Source: Romboutsia sp. CE17 (GTDB lineage Bacteria; Bacillota; Clostridia; Peptostreptococcales; Peptostreptococcaceae). Taken from it: a stretch of 64,000 bases of DNA. A program made the position numbers and the translations under genes. The stretch spans positions 2,108,001 to 2,172,000 of the forward strand of contig NZ_CP051144.1 of the NCBI RefSeq assembly GCF_012317385.1, read 5' to 3'. This document shows positions 29,508 through 38,579 of the stretch, piece after piece (position 1 is the stretch's first letter; each line of letters begins with the position of its first letter). Under the pieces are notes generated by a model. The model made no database searches. It saw only the letters and a list, made by a program, of their open reading frames with translations, and was not told the origin of the DNA.

Positions 29508-30098
29508 TTAAGAGTTAATCTCTTTTATAAAACTATCTAAATTTTCTTCTAATTTTAACTTAAATTCTATATTGTCTTTTGATGATAGTTCATCTGTTTT
29601 ATTTAAATATAAGTTGTACTTAAGCTTTGTATTTATACTTTTAAAGAAGAAATCCATTATTATTTGGCCACCTTTAAATTGTGTGTCATAAGAATTAGAT
29701 CCTCCAACAGCTATATACATACCTGTTCTTTTTTTATTTCTATCTATAGATGGCTTTTTTAATACATATTTGCTTGAATAAAAAGCTTGAGTTCTATCAA
29801 CAAGAGTTTTAAGTTTTGCACTTACAGAATCAAAATATACAGGACTCACAACTATGGTACCTTTGCTTTTATCAAACATATCATACATTGGTGTCATTTC
29901 ATCTTTAATTCTGCAATAACCAGTTTTTTCACAGAACCCACATGCATTACAATATTCTATATTCATATCATATATGTTAAACACTTTATAACTTATATTT
30001 TTTTCTTTTAATTTAGATGATATTATATTTGTTATAAAATAACAATTTTTATTTTTTCTAGGACTAGCATTTATTATTAAAATCTCTATTTTATCCAA
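29508..30098 (-). CDS. Flavodoxin-fold NAD(P)H-dependent oxidoreductase / iron-sulfur flavoprotein-like
   Basis: 196 residues of the FMN-reductase flavodoxin fold: IEILIINASPRKNKNCYF is the FMN phosphate loop, and the compact cluster CNACGFCEKTGYC (near 51-63) resembles the 4Fe-4S motif of iron-sulfur flavoproteins (Isf). VVSPVYFDSVSAKLKTLVDR near 93 is the second FMN-binding stretch. The start is TTG at 30098 with GGGGAGA ahead. It follows the PP2C phosphatase gene by 11 nt, so the two are likely co-transcribed. Its electron partners are unknown. Confidence 0.85.
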   Translation of the reverse strand: MDKIEILIINASPRKNKNCYFITNIISSKLKEKNISYKVFNIYDMNIEYCNACGFCEKTGYCRIKDEMTPMYDMFDKSKGTIVVSPVYFDSVSAKLKTLVDRTQAFYSSKYVLKKPSIDRNKKRTGMYIAVGGSNSYDTQFKGGQIIMDFFFKSINTKLKYNLYLNKTDELSSKDNIEFKLKLEENLDSFIKEINS

Positions 30099-30109
30099 TT
30101 GAATCTCCC

Positions 30110-31879
30110 CTATCTATTTTTTAGCATTACAATCATTATATCGTCGTCATAGCTATCTGTAGATGCAAATTCTTTTAAATCTAATTTAAGCTTATCCACT
30201 ATTTCAGATTGGCTTAAATTATAATTTTTTTGTAAAAATACTTCTAAACGTCCTAATCCATATTCTTCTTTTTCTTTGTTTTTTATTTCTAATACCCCAT
30301 CAGTATACATACAAATCATTGCGCATTCGTCTGCATCGAAAGTATTACTTACATACTCAGACTCATCTAAAATACCTATAGGTATTCCTTTAACACAGTT
30401 TAAATCCCTTTTTATACTTCCATCAGTTTTTATTATTATTGGACTATAATGACCTGCATTAGATACTGATATTGTATTTTCTTTAGTATTGAATACACTA
30501 ACTAAGCAAGTAGTAAATACACCCATTTTATCAAATTCATCGTAAAGCATATTATTAAGATTTGTCATAATCTCCCCTGGAGTTTTATACTGATGACAAA
30601 GTACCTTAAATGCACCTTTTATCATTGCTACTACATAATTTGATACTATACCATGTCCCATAACATCAGCCACTATGTAAACTATATTATCTTCATCAAC
30701 TTTAGTTGCATAGTAAAAATCTCCTCCTACAACTCTAGCAGGTCTATGATAGTAATATAATTCTTTTTTATCATTACATTCCATCTTACTTTTATCCATT
30801 ATAAGTTTTTGCTGCTTATTTAAAATATTAAGCTCATTTGCTAATAACTTATGCTTAACATCCACAAGATTATATTCATAAAGCTGCATACCTACGGCCA
30901 CTTGATTTGCTAAGATACTTAAAATACTTAAGTCATCCTTAGTATATCCATTAGAATTAGCACAAACTATACATCCTATAACCTTATCTTTATCCATAAG
31001 CTTATAATAAATATATGTATCTATATTAATGTTATTTAAAACGCATTGGCTTGCATTATTGCAATATCCACCCATATCTTCCTTTGCTAATATTTCGCCT
31101 ATAGCAGAATATACTTCAGTATTAGCTTTTTTTCTTTTTTCTAAATTGTAAGAACTCGATATTTTATTGCTATATTTTTCTTCATTTATTATAATTAAGG
31201 CTTCTTCACTATTAGTTATATCACAAGCTTGCTCACTTAAATGATCTAAGAATTCATTTATATCTCTGTTATGATAAAGCTTTTTAGTAGCTTCATTTAT
31301 AGAGTTTATGGCACTTCTTAACTTATTAACAACTTGTTGCATACTATTATTTTTTGTAGTTATCTCTATAGATAAAGCCATTAATGATGCAACAGAAGAT
31401 ATAAAATCTATATCATAATCAGAAATGTAATCTTCTTTATTTAAAAAACAAGTCATAAATCCAACTACAACATCGTTAACTATCAAAGGAAAAACTATTC
31501 TACCTGTATATCCTTCAATATTCGCCATTTCTCTTTCATCAATAGCTCTTTCATCCTCAAATACATCTTTAACAAAAACTACCTTCTTTTCATTTACAGC
31601 CTCATGTATATATTTAGGATAAGTAGAAAAGTCTATTTTTACACCTATCGGTCCTCCAACAGGGAAAAGGTTCGGTATTTTTTCTAAAGTTTCTGAACAC
31701 ACTAAATAAGCATGCTTATAATTATTTTTGTAAAATAAATTAACGCATGCCTTAGCTGGATGAACTACTTCTAGCATTTTTTCAATTATCTTATCTTTTA
31801 TATCAAAAAAATCCAAAGATTCAGATACCATAGAAGATATTTCAACTAAATTTCTCATTTTATAAATGTCTTTACTCAT
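30110..31879 (-). CDS. GAF-domain PP2C-type serine phosphatase (RsbU/SpoIIE family)
   Basis: 589 residues from the ATG at 31879. The reading frame is open to 31900, but the ribosome site GGGGAGGG lies inside that extension and directly before the chosen ATG. Two GAF-like sensor domains occupy about 10-165 and 195-335, followed by a short coiled coil and a PP2C/SpoIIE domain (about 365-585) with RPARVVGGDFYYA, IVADVMGHGIVSNYVVAMIKG, SVSNAGHYSPIII and CMYTDGVLEIKNKEKEEYG, keeping the metal-binding Asp residues. Family members dephosphorylate anti-sigma-factor antagonists in stress or sporulation signalling. No STAS/anti-sigma partner is adjacent. Confidence 0.92.
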   Translation of the reverse strand: MSKDIYKMRNLVEISSMVSESLDFFDIKDKIIEKMLEVVHPAKACVNLFYKNNYKHAYLVCSETLEKIPNLFPVGGPIGVKIDFSTYPKYIHEAVNEKKVVFVKDVFEDERAIDEREMANIEGYTGRIVFPLIVNDVVVGFMTCFLNKEDYISDYDIDFISSVASLMALSIEITTKNNSMQQVVNKLRSAINSINEATKKLYHNRDINEFLDHLSEQACDITNSEEALIIINEEKYSNKISSSYNLEKRKKANTEVYSAIGEILAKEDMGGYCNNASQCVLNNINIDTYIYYKLMDKDKVIGCIVCANSNGYTKDDLSILSILANQVAVGMQLYEYNLVDVKHKLLANELNILNKQQKLIMDKSKMECNDKKELYYYHRPARVVGGDFYYATKVDEDNIVYIVADVMGHGIVSNYVVAMIKGAFKVLCHQYKTPGEIMTNLNNMLYDEFDKMGVFTTCLVSVFNTKENTISVSNAGHYSPIIIKTDGSIKRDLNCVKGIPIGILDESEYVSNTFDADECAMICMYTDGVLEIKNKEKEEYGLGRLEVFLQKNYNLSQSEIVDKLKLDLKEFASTDSYDDDIMIVMLKNR

Positions 31880-31908
31880 CCTATGCCCTCCCCGACACAC
31901 TATTTATT

Positions 31909-32382
31909 CTATTTAATATTACTACATATGTGTTTTATAGTAAATAGAAAAACAGTTAAAAAGCTTATCACTAAAATAGTGTTAAATCCAGTTAATACAC
32001 CTATTATTATTAATGTTATAAGTGCATTGATTCCACTTTTCCCTCTATCATCAAGTATATTTTCTCTAGTAATCTCTATACTATTTTTCATATTTTCTAT
32101 ATGCTCTTTTACATTAACTTCTAGCTTTCTTTTATAAAAAAAATAAGCAACTTCTAATAAAAGCACTTCTATTCCTAAAATTATTTTTATATCAAAAGCA
32201 ACTATTAAAGCAAAAATTCCTATTATTATCTTTAATGCTTTAAAGAACACGCTATCTATTCTTAATGTTATATTTTGAATATCTTTACCTTCTTTTCTTA
32301 ACTCATATTCTGAAGATGGTAGATTCTTTATTTTAGTTTTTACTATTTCTGAGTAAAATAGCCTTATTATTCCATTTATCAT
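31909..32382 (-). CDS. Small membrane protein, unknown function
   Basis: 157 residues, not recognised. Two hydrophobic blocks are visible: about 50-82 (LKIIIGIFALIVAFDIKIILGIEVLLLEVAYFFY) and about 118-150 (INALITLIIIGVLTGFNTILVISFLTVFLFTI), separated by a charged, helical stretch. It is encoded 29 nt upstream of the PP2C phosphatase and probably in the same transcript, so a link to that signalling protein is possible. It is divergent from the gene at 32505. Confidence 0.7.
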   Translation of the reverse strand: MINGIIRLFYSEIVKTKIKNLPSSEYELRKEGKDIQNITLRIDSVFFKALKIIIGIFALIVAFDIKIILGIEVLLLEVAYFFYKRKLEVNVKEHIENMKNSIEITRENILDDRGKSGINALITLIIIGVLTGFNTILVISFLTVFLFTIKHICSNIK

Positions 32383-32504
32383 ATTTTTTTCCTTCCTTTT
32401 AAAGTTTTATTTATAATTTTTACAATTATAATATTTTTTATACTTGTCAATAATAAAAATACAGGAATTTTTACTACTTATTAAATTAAAGGAGTGTTTG
32501 TGTC

Positions 32505-32975
32505 ATGACCATAGAAAACTTAGATCTAGAAACTCGAAGTAAGATATATAGTTATACAAAAAAAGTTTTAAGAAAGTATCAAAAAGGAATTACAACGGGA
32601 AAGTTAACTGCAAATCAGTTTGCAGAGAATATTTTATCAGATGGTTCAATAAATAACATATTAGATGAGAAATATACTAGTGAGGAGGAATTTAAGGATT
32701 CTTACATAAATTACATAAACACACTTATAAATATACAAAATGATAGCTTATCTAAAAATAAAAAACTTCAAACTCATAATTTACTATCAAGTATTTCTCA
32801 AAAAATAAAACTAAAAAATTTATTAAATTCTACTGGATATAGCTTAACTATTCCCATTGATTATCTTAATTCTAATGAATTAGATAATGTTATTAAATAT
32901 ATAGAAACTGGTTCTATAGATCTTGGCAATGAGAGAATCTATAATTACGTAAATCCAAATACTAATACCCATTAA
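32505..32975 (+). CDS. Hypothetical protein
   Basis: 156 residues, not recognised. It is soluble, strongly charged and predicted mostly helical, with no cysteine and no membrane segment; Asn/Ser/Lys content is high. The AAAGGAG ribosome site is 9 nt ahead of the ATG, and a strong bidirectional terminator follows. It is monocistronic and divergent from the small membrane protein gene. Confidence 0.7.
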   Translation: MTIENLDLETRSKIYSYTKKVLRKYQKGITTGKLTANQFAENILSDGSINNILDEKYTSEEEFKDSYINYINTLINIQNDSLSKNKKLQTHNLLSSISQKIKLKNLLNSTGYSLTIPIDYLNSNELDNVIKYIETGSIDLGNERIYNYVNPNTNTH

Positions 32976-32990
32976 TATACTTACTTCAAA

Positions 32991-33036
32991 ATAAAAGAAG
33001 CTATAAAGTTAAAATTAACTTTATAGCTTCTTTTAT
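32991..33036. terminator. Bidirectional terminator
   Basis: Perfect 21-bp stem (32991-33011 with 33016-33036) with a 4-nt loop, flanked by A/T runs, between the plus-strand gene ending at 32975 and the small minus-strand gene at 33049. Confidence 0.9.
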
Positions 33037-33048
33037 TTTTATTATGTA

Positions 33049-33219
33049 TTATCCTAATGCCTTTTCTAATTTAGATAAATGTTGAATTGGATAATATTTT
33101 AGTAATTCTCTAAATTGTTCTACTGATAATCCTTCTGTAGTAGTATAAATACGTATTTTTTCATCTAAATCTGCATTAATAAAATTAGCTTTTATTTCTT
33201 CAAAATTAACTGTACCCAT
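33049..33219 (-). CDS. Small protein of 56 residues, unknown function
   Basis: A short reading frame, MGTVNFEEIKANFINADL..., ending LSKLEKALG. The AAGGAG site lies 10-11 nt before this ATG; a second in-frame ATG at 33225 (adding Met-Ile) is closer to the site, so the start could be either. The predicted product is acidic and helical with the pattern EQFRELLKYYPIQHLSKLEKAL. The good ribosome site, codon use like its neighbours and tidy placement next to a terminator argue that it is real. It was too short for a simple size cutoff. Confidence 0.6.
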   Translation of the reverse strand: MGTVNFEEIKANFINADLDEKIRIYTTTEGLSVEQFRELLKYYPIQHLSKLEKALG

Positions 33220-33310
33220 AATCATTTGTCTCCTTATATAAATTTATATCTTTATTTTGCCCATAGAAAGAATTTTTAGTCTAATAGTTTTATAACTTTT
33301 TACATAAGAT

Positions 33311-33338
33311 AAGCCCCATAGTTTACCTACAGGGCCCT
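33311..33338 (-). terminator. Possible terminator after the spore protein gene
   Basis: Short GC-rich stem (GGGCCC against GGGGCTT on the minus strand, with G-U pairs) about 30 nt past the SASP stop; the T run is poor. Confidence 0.4.
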
Positions 33339-33369
33339 AATTATTTTACAGTATTTGTTTTAAATTTAA

Positions 33370-33591
33370 TTATTGTTGTTGTTTTCCTGCCATTTGTTGT
33401 TCTGCCATTTCAACTAATTTTTTAGTCATGTATCCACCTACATAACCATTTTCTCTTGCAGTAAGGTTTCCTTTATCAACTTGTTGATAGTTAGCCATAC
33501 CAAGTTCATTTGCTATTTCTAATTTCATTTGATTTAATGCAGCTTTTGCTCCTGGTACTACTGTTTTGTTATTATTGTTGTTATTTGCCAT
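33370..33591 (-). CDS. Small acid-soluble spore protein, alpha/beta type
   Basis: 73 residues. Both conserved SASP stretches are present: ALNQMKLEIANELGM (with the GPR protease site context, E-I/L-A) and GGYMTKKLVEMAEQQ. These proteins coat DNA in the spore core and protect it from UV and heat, and are degraded at germination. An Asn run leads and a Gln run ends the protein. It shows that the organism forms spores. Expression is expected from a sigma-G promoter, but I could not assign one with confidence. Confidence 0.96.
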   Translation of the reverse strand: MANNNNNNKTVVPGAKAALNQMKLEIANELGMANYQQVDKGNLTARENGYVGGYMTKKLVEMAEQQMAGKQQQ

Positions 33592-33679
33592 GTTGACTAC
33601 CTCTTTTCTTAAATAATTTTGTTGCTTGGTAGTATTATATGAAGTTAGAAGTTTTTGATACAGGCAATTTTTACACTAA

Positions 33680-34906
33680 CTAACAATTTATACCAGCTAA
33701 ATATCCTGTTGAAAAAGCAATCTGAAGATTGAATCCTCCTGTATAAGCATCTACATCTATAACTTCTCCAGCAAAGAATAAACCTTCTACTAACTTAGAC
33801 TCCATTGTACTAGAGTTTATTTCACTTACCTTTACTCCGCCTGAGGTAACTATAGCTTCATCTATTGGTCTATATCTTTTAACTGTAAAAGTGAAATTCT
33901 TAAGCAAGTTTACAAGTTTTTTTCTTTGCTCTCTAGAAATTTGATGAACTACAGTGTCTTTTGGTATTTCACTTTTTTCTATTATTATTGGTATTAACTT
34001 TTTAGGTAATAAATCATTTAAAGCATTTTCAAATCTTTTGTTTGTATACTTTTGAAAATCTTTTTGAACTCTTTTATCTAGCTTTTCCTCATCTAAAGCT
34101 GGCTTTAAATCTATTACAATTTTATAATTCTCTTTTGTTGTATCTTTCATTCTACAACTTGCAGATTTTATAATAGGTCCATCTAATCCGTATTTTGTAA
34201 ACTCCATTTCACCAAAGTCATCATATACTTTTTTATTTTTGCTATTTAAAACAGTTATTGATACATTTCTTAAAGATAACTTTTCTAAGTCTTTAACAAA
34301 ACCTTCTTGAACTTCTATTCCTATTAAAGATGGTTTTGTATCAATTACTGTGTGACCCACTGATTTAGCAAATTTATATCCATCTCCAGTTGATCCTGTT
34401 AATGGATAGCTTACTCCTCCAGTTGCTATTATAACTGAATCACATTTTATTTCTTTTTTATTACTTAATATAACTTTCTCAACTTTATTATTCTTAGTTA
34501 CTATTTTATTAACTTCTGAATTTAATTCTAACTTTACTTTTTTATTTTTTAATTGCCTTTCTAGTGCATCTACTACATCACGAGCTTTATCACTTTCTGG
34601 GAATACTCTTTTTCCTCTTTCAACTCTAGTACTTACACCTAGATTATTAAACATATCTATAACATCATCATTAGTATAAGTATAAAATGCACTATACAAA
34701 AACTTACCATTCGTTGGTACATTTTCTATTAATTCTTCTATATCACAAGCATTTGTTATATTACATCTACCTTTTCCTGTAATCAAAAGCTTTCTTCCAA
34801 CTCTATGTTGCTTTTCTAGTAGCAATACATCAAGACCTCTATCAGCTGCTGTAGCTGCTGCCATCATCCCTGCTGCACCTGCTCCTATTACTACTACTTT
34901 CTTCAA
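33680..34906 (-). CDS. FAD-dependent oxidoreductase, HI0933/YhiN family
   Basis: About 408 residues starting at the TTG at 34906, which has AAGGTGA 6 nt ahead; an upstream in-frame codon at 34945 has no ribosome site. The Rossmann motif VVVIGAGAAGMMAA opens the protein, followed by LLLEKQHRVGRKLLITGKGRCNITN, the family signature, and a C-terminal GLFFAGEVIDVDAYTGGFNLQIAFSTGYLAG that closes the FAD site. The family is widespread, with an unknown substrate; a role in tRNA or flavin-linked reduction has not been settled. It follows the PAP2 gene closely. Confidence 0.92.
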   Translation of the reverse strand: MKKVVVIGAGAAGMMAAATAADRGLDVLLLEKQHRVGRKLLITGKGRCNITNACDIEELIENVPTNGKFLYSAFYTYTNDDVIDMFNNLGVSTRVERGKRVFPESDKARDVVDALERQLKNKKVKLELNSEVNKIVTKNNKVEKVILSNKKEIKCDSVIIATGGVSYPLTGSTGDGYKFAKSVGHTVIDTKPSLIGIEVQEGFVKDLEKLSLRNVSITVLNSKNKKVYDDFGEMEFTKYGLDGPIIKSASCRMKDTTKENYKIVIDLKPALDEEKLDKRVQKDFQKYTNKRFENALNDLLPKKLIPIIIEKSEIPKDTVVHQISREQRKKLVNLLKNFTFTVKRYRPIDEAIVTSGGVKVSEINSSTMESKLVEGLFFAGEVIDVDAYTGGFNLQIAFSTGYLAGINC

Positions 34907-34947
34907 ATAATCACCTTCTATATCTTTATTTATAAATACAAACACTA

Positions 34948-35874
34948 TTAATCTAATTTTAATGCTTTAAATAAAGCAGGTACTCCTGCTACAGCATAAA
35001 ATACAACTAAAGTATATCTAATATAGTTTGATATAACATTAAAAGTTTCTATATTTCCTACTTCAAAATAATTCGGTACAATACTAACAATAGATTTAAG
35101 TACTACATATACTATACCTAAAGAAATTATACCTAATATAAATCTCTTAACTTTCATTCCCAAACCATTATTTTGTTTTGCTCTAGTAAAAATTATATTA
35201 TTACCTTCTTGTCCTGTACTAAATTTTATAAAATTATCTTCAACTATATATCCAAATACAAAACCTGTTAATATTCCAAAATATTCTATGTAAGATTCAC
35301 TATTTATAAAATATCCAATTAGCGCTAGTAAAACTAGTATTATTAAAAGAATCCAGTACTTTTTATTCTCATCAACATAATCAAATATCTTAATAAAAAC
35401 TATACTAAATACAATACCGAATATCCATCCAAATATAACATCAATAGGCCAGTGAACAGCTAGGTATAACCTTGATATACCCACTGCCAAAATCATAATT
35501 GAACCAATTACATAAACCCAACTATTTTTAAACAAAATCATAAGACTAGTCCAAAATGAAGTTGCAGTCTGAGTATGACCACTAGGGAAAGAGTAACCAG
35601 TTGCTGTAGAAACTCTCATAGACTCAAGACCTGGCGTTCCAATAGGTCTTGGCGCTTTAACAACCTCTTTTACACCAGTGTTTACAATAAAATTTCCTAT
35701 TATTGAAAATAATAATCTTTGACCAAATGTCTTATTAAAACACCAATACATAAGTGCTGAAAAAAGAACAATTATAGGAACTTCTGTACTAATAGTAAAT
35801 ATCAAAAATATTGCATTCAATAAATTCGATCTAATACTCTGAAAAAACATTAAAATACTTAACTGAAGACTCAC
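34948..35874 (-). CDS. PAP2-family membrane phosphatase
   Basis: About 308 residues from the GTG at 35874, which has AGGAGG with a 9-nt gap; an ATG directly adjoining AGGAGG and a more distant one at 35916 are less suited. The PAP2 motifs are KEVVKAPRP (C1), YSFPSGHTQTA (C2) and SRLYLAVHWPIDVIFGWIFG (C3), with the catalytic His in C3. About eight membrane segments. The family removes phosphate from lipid phosphates such as undecaprenyl pyrophosphate; the long C-terminal membrane part resembles the sphingosine-phosphatase-like branch. The substrate is not determined. Confidence 0.9.
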   Translation of the reverse strand: MSLQLSILMFFQSIRSNLLNAIFLIFTISTEVPIIVLFSALMYWCFNKTFGQRLLFSIIGNFIVNTGVKEVVKAPRPIGTPGLESMRVSTATGYSFPSGHTQTATSFWTSLMILFKNSWVYVIGSIMILAVGISRLYLAVHWPIDVIFGWIFGIVFSIVFIKIFDYVDENKKYWILLIILVLLALIGYFINSESYIEYFGILTGFVFGYIVEDNFIKFSTGQEGNNIIFTRAKQNNGLGMKVKRFILGIISLGIVYVVLKSIVSIVPNYFEVGNIETFNVISNYIRYTLVVFYAVAGVPALFKALKLD

Positions 35875-36024
35875 AACACTCATCCTCCTAAAATAATCTA
35901 CTATTGAATTATACATAATTTAAAGTAATAAATACATCTTTATTTAATTACTAATCTTATTTTAAGCTATTATTAGCAAAATATATTAATTATTATAAAT
36001 TTTAACAAAAAATTTCATAAGCAT

Positions 36025-36088
36025 AAAAAAGGCTATGCTCAAAATAAAAGACAATATCGTCTTCCCAATTTGAACTTAGCCCTTTTTC
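36025..36088 (-). terminator. Terminator after hpt
   Basis: Long imperfect stem, left 36025-36044 (AAAAAAGGCTATGCTCAAAA) and right 36069-36088, with G-U pairs and an inner AAGACGATATTGTCTT hairpin, ending in T6 on the minus strand. Confidence 0.8.
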
Positions 36089-36110
36089 TAGATATAAATT
36101 TATATAATAA

Positions 36111-36638
36111 TTATTTCACGTCTTCTACTATTCCAATATATGGTAAGTTTCTATATTTCTCAGCATAATCTATACCATATCCAACTATAAACTTATCTTC
36201 TATAACAAATCCAACATAGTCAACATGCATATTAGCAGTTCTTCTTTGTGGTTTATCTAGTAAAGTACATAGCTTTAAAGATTTCGGCTTTCTAGTTTGT
36301 AAAGCAGCTACTAAGTTGCTTAAAGTTAGTCCAGAATCTATTATATCTTCAACTATTAATACATTTCTGCCTTCTATATCAACATCTAAGTCTTTTATTA
36401 TCTTAACTGTTCCTGAAGACTCAGTTGAGTTACCATAACTTGACACACTCATAAAGTCCATATTAACATCTAAATCTATATTTCTTATTAAGTCGGCTAC
36501 GAATACGCTAGCACCCTTTAATATACCTACTACAAGTAAATCTTCCCCTTCATAATCCTTCTCTATTTGCTTTGCTAATTCATATACTTTAGATTTTATT
36601 TCTTCTTCAGATAACATTACCCCTGTAACTTTAAACAT
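36111..36638 (-). CDS. hpt: Hypoxanthine phosphoribosyltransferase
   Basis: 175 residues, full length. It makes IMP (and usually GMP) from the free base and PRPP. Motifs: LLVVGILKGASVFVADLIR near 38-56, MDFMSVSSYGNSTESSG near 70, the PRPP loop NVLIVEDIIDSGLTLSNL near 102-119, and VGFVIEDKFIVGYGIDYAEKYRNLPYIGIV at the end. AGGAGG precedes the ATG. It is a single-gene unit, divergent from the aminotransferase gene at 36894. Confidence 0.97.
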   Translation of the reverse strand: MFKVTGVMLSEEEIKSKVYELAKQIEKDYEGEDLLVVGILKGASVFVADLIRNIDLDVNMDFMSVSSYGNSTESSGTVKIIKDLDVDIEGRNVLIVEDIIDSGLTLSNLVAALQTRKPKSLKLCTLLDKPQRRTANMHVDYVGFVIEDKFIVGYGIDYAEKYRNLPYIGIVEDVK

Positions 36639-36893
36639 CTTAACCTCCTGTACGATTCCGTATATTTTACTCTAATATTATAACATAAAGTTGTAGAATT
36701 TTGAATTTTTTTCTTTATTTTTATTTTATAATTCGTGTTTTTAAGTTTAATCCATTATTCTCTAGTATAAACTTTATAACTAAATAATAAACATTCTACT
36801 AAAGCCTTGGATTAAATTTTTCATTTGTATTATACTTTATATATAATGGTAGTATAAATATTTACTACTTATAACTATTTAGGAGGTATTTAA

Positions 36894-37970
36894 ATGAGTG
36901 TAAATCATGGTGCAAACTTATATGATTTATCTAGCAAATATGGATTTTCAAAAGAAGAATTTATGGATTTTAGTTCCAATATAAATCCTTTTGGTACATC
37001 AAAACTTGCTAAAGAATATATCATAAATAATATAGATATAGTATCAATGTATCCAGATCCTAATTACATAGAATTAAAAAAATCTATAGCTAGCTACTGT
37101 AAATGTTTAGAAAACAATATTATATTAGGAAGTGGCGCAACAGAGTTAATTTCTTCATTTATAAAAACAATAAAGCCTAAAAAAGCATTATTATTATCAC
37201 CTGCTTACTCTGAATATGAAAAAGAATTATCAAAAATAAACTGTAACATCACAAAATACTTTTCTAGATACGAAAATAATTTTAAAATAGATGTTTCAGA
37301 ATTAATAGAAAATATAAGTGAAAATAGATATGACTTAGTGATAATATGTAATCCAAATAATCCTACAGGCTTTACTTTTACGTCAAAAGAAATTGAAAAA
37401 ATCTTAAGATCAACTTCTTCTTTTGTAATGGTAGATGAAACTTATGTAGAATTTACAGACACTAAAATATATTCTAGTACTAGTTTAGTAGATAATTACA
37501 ATAACCTATTTGTTATAAGAGGAACTTCAAAGTTTTTCTCTACACCGGGACTTAGACTTGGATATGGACTTATAGGAAATGAAAAAGTAAAAGATAGTAT
37601 AAACTCTCAATTAGACTTATGGAATATAAATATAATCGCTTCATCAATGGGACAAATTATGTTCACTGATAAAGAGTTTATAAATCATTGTACAGATGTA
37701 ATACTAAGAGAAAGAGATTTTCTAACAGAGGAGTTAAATCAATTAAAAGACTTGCATGTTTACGAAAGTAATGGAAACTTCATTCTATGTAAAATACAAT
37801 CAGAAAAAATAACTGCAAGAACTTTAAGAGAAAAACTAATACCTAATAAAATAATAATAAGGGACTGTTCATCATTTGATGGGCTAGATGAATACTTCTT
37901 TAGAGTATGCATATTAAAACCAGAGGAAAACAGACTTTTATTAAATGCTCTAAAAGAGATTTTTATATAA
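36894..37970 (+). CDS. Class I/II aminotransferase, CobD/HisC-like (threonine-phosphate decarboxylase-like)
   Basis: 358 residues of the fold-type I PLP family. The start NHGANLYDLSSKYGF...DFSSNINPFGTS is the pattern of L-threonine-O-3-phosphate decarboxylase (CobD), which supplies aminopropanol phosphate for cobalamin. PLP-site elements: GSGATELISSF near 82, CNPNNPTGF near 150, VDETYVEF near 180, and the Schiff-base lysine in RGTSKFFSTPGLRLGYG near 212. No other cobalamin gene is in this window, so the assignment rests on the N-terminus; a histidinol-phosphate-type aminotransferase remains possible. Confidence 0.82.
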   Translation: MSVNHGANLYDLSSKYGFSKEEFMDFSSNINPFGTSKLAKEYIINNIDIVSMYPDPNYIELKKSIASYCKCLENNIILGSGATELISSFIKTIKPKKALLLSPAYSEYEKELSKINCNITKYFSRYENNFKIDVSELIENISENRYDLVIICNPNNPTGFTFTSKEIEKILRSTSSFVMVDETYVEFTDTKIYSSTSLVDNYNNLFVIRGTSKFFSTPGLRLGYGLIGNEKVKDSINSQLDLWNINIIASSMGQIMFTDKEFINHCTDVILRERDFLTEELNQLKDLHVYESNGNFILCKIQSEKITARTLREKLIPNKIIIRDCSSFDGLDEYFFRVCILKPEENRLLLNALKEIFI

Positions 37971-37975
37971 CATCA

Positions 37976-38020
37976 TAAAAAATTCGCTTATGTACCCAAC
38001 AGCAATGTCCATTACTCAAA
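37976..38020. repeat. Degenerate copy of an intergenic repeat (also at 54326)
   Basis: The segment AAAAAATTCGCTTATGT...ATTACTCAAAA matches the segment at 54326-54378 at 23 of 32 positions in its 3' part plus the 12-nt ATTCGCTT start, allowing a 5-nt gap. Both copies lie just after a gene end and before a terminator. Confidence 0.5.
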
Positions 38021-38021
38021 A

Positions 38022-38080
38022 AAATAAAAATTCTAGTCATTAGCAATATCACATTTGCTATATGACTAGAATTTTTATTT
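38022..38080. terminator. Bidirectional terminator
   Basis: Perfect 19-bp stem, 38022-38040 with 38062-38080, arms ending CTAGTCAT / ATGACTAG and flanked by A and T runs, between convergent genes. Confidence 0.9.
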
Positions 38081-38114
38081 TTCTATCAATAATTTATCTA
38101 TACCCAAACATAAA

Positions 38115-38498
38115 CTAATCTTCTTTAACTTCAAAGTCTACATCTTCAATTACATTTGAACCTTTATCATCTTTTATCATAAGCTTATATTTTTCTATTT
38201 CTTCGCTCATAATTCCTAAACACCAAACTAATACTAATAAATCATCAAACATTCCAAAAGCACCAGTTATCATTTCAGGAATAAAATCTATGACAGATAC
38301 TAAATATAAAATAGCTACTACTATTGAAGATATAACCTTTAATTTGCTAATTATATTAGCTCTTTTATCAGTTATAAAGTCAGGAATTTTAAATATATTT
38401 ATAATAAAAAGTAAACCAAATTTAGCATTTTTAAATCTTACTAAAATTCTTTTTAACCCATCTAAAATAATATCAATTACTTTAGTAAAGTTATTCAT
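38115..38498 (-). CDS. YkvA family (DUF1232) small membrane protein
   Basis: 127 residues. The DUF1232 core is IVVAILYLVSVIDFIPEMITGAFGMFDDLLVLVWCLG (about 55-95), where the usual DxIPDxIPxxGxxDD pattern is kept as DFIPEM...FDDL. There is a hydrophobic segment on each side. The tail is acidic (EDVDFEVKED). The family function is not established. Ribosome site AGAGGTGG. It is encoded downstream of brnQ, about 80 nt away, with no clear terminator between, so could be co-transcribed. Confidence 0.8.
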   Translation of the reverse strand: MNNFTKVIDIILDGLKRILVRFKNAKFGLLFIINIFKIPDFITDKRANIISKLKVISSIVVAILYLVSVIDFIPEMITGAFGMFDDLLVLVWCLGIMSEEIEKYKLMIKDDKGSNVIEDVDFEVKED

Positions 38499-38579
38499 CT
38501 TACCACCTCTGTAATATATAGCTTAATTATTATTATATATTATTCGTGGCTTTATATAAATAGATTTTACTTCCAATTA

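Noticed and set aside
33592-33679. Sigma-G promoter ahead of the SASP gene
   Set aside because: GTATC and CATATAATA elements are visible on the minus strand, but the spacer (about 15 nt) does not fit the usual 17-18.
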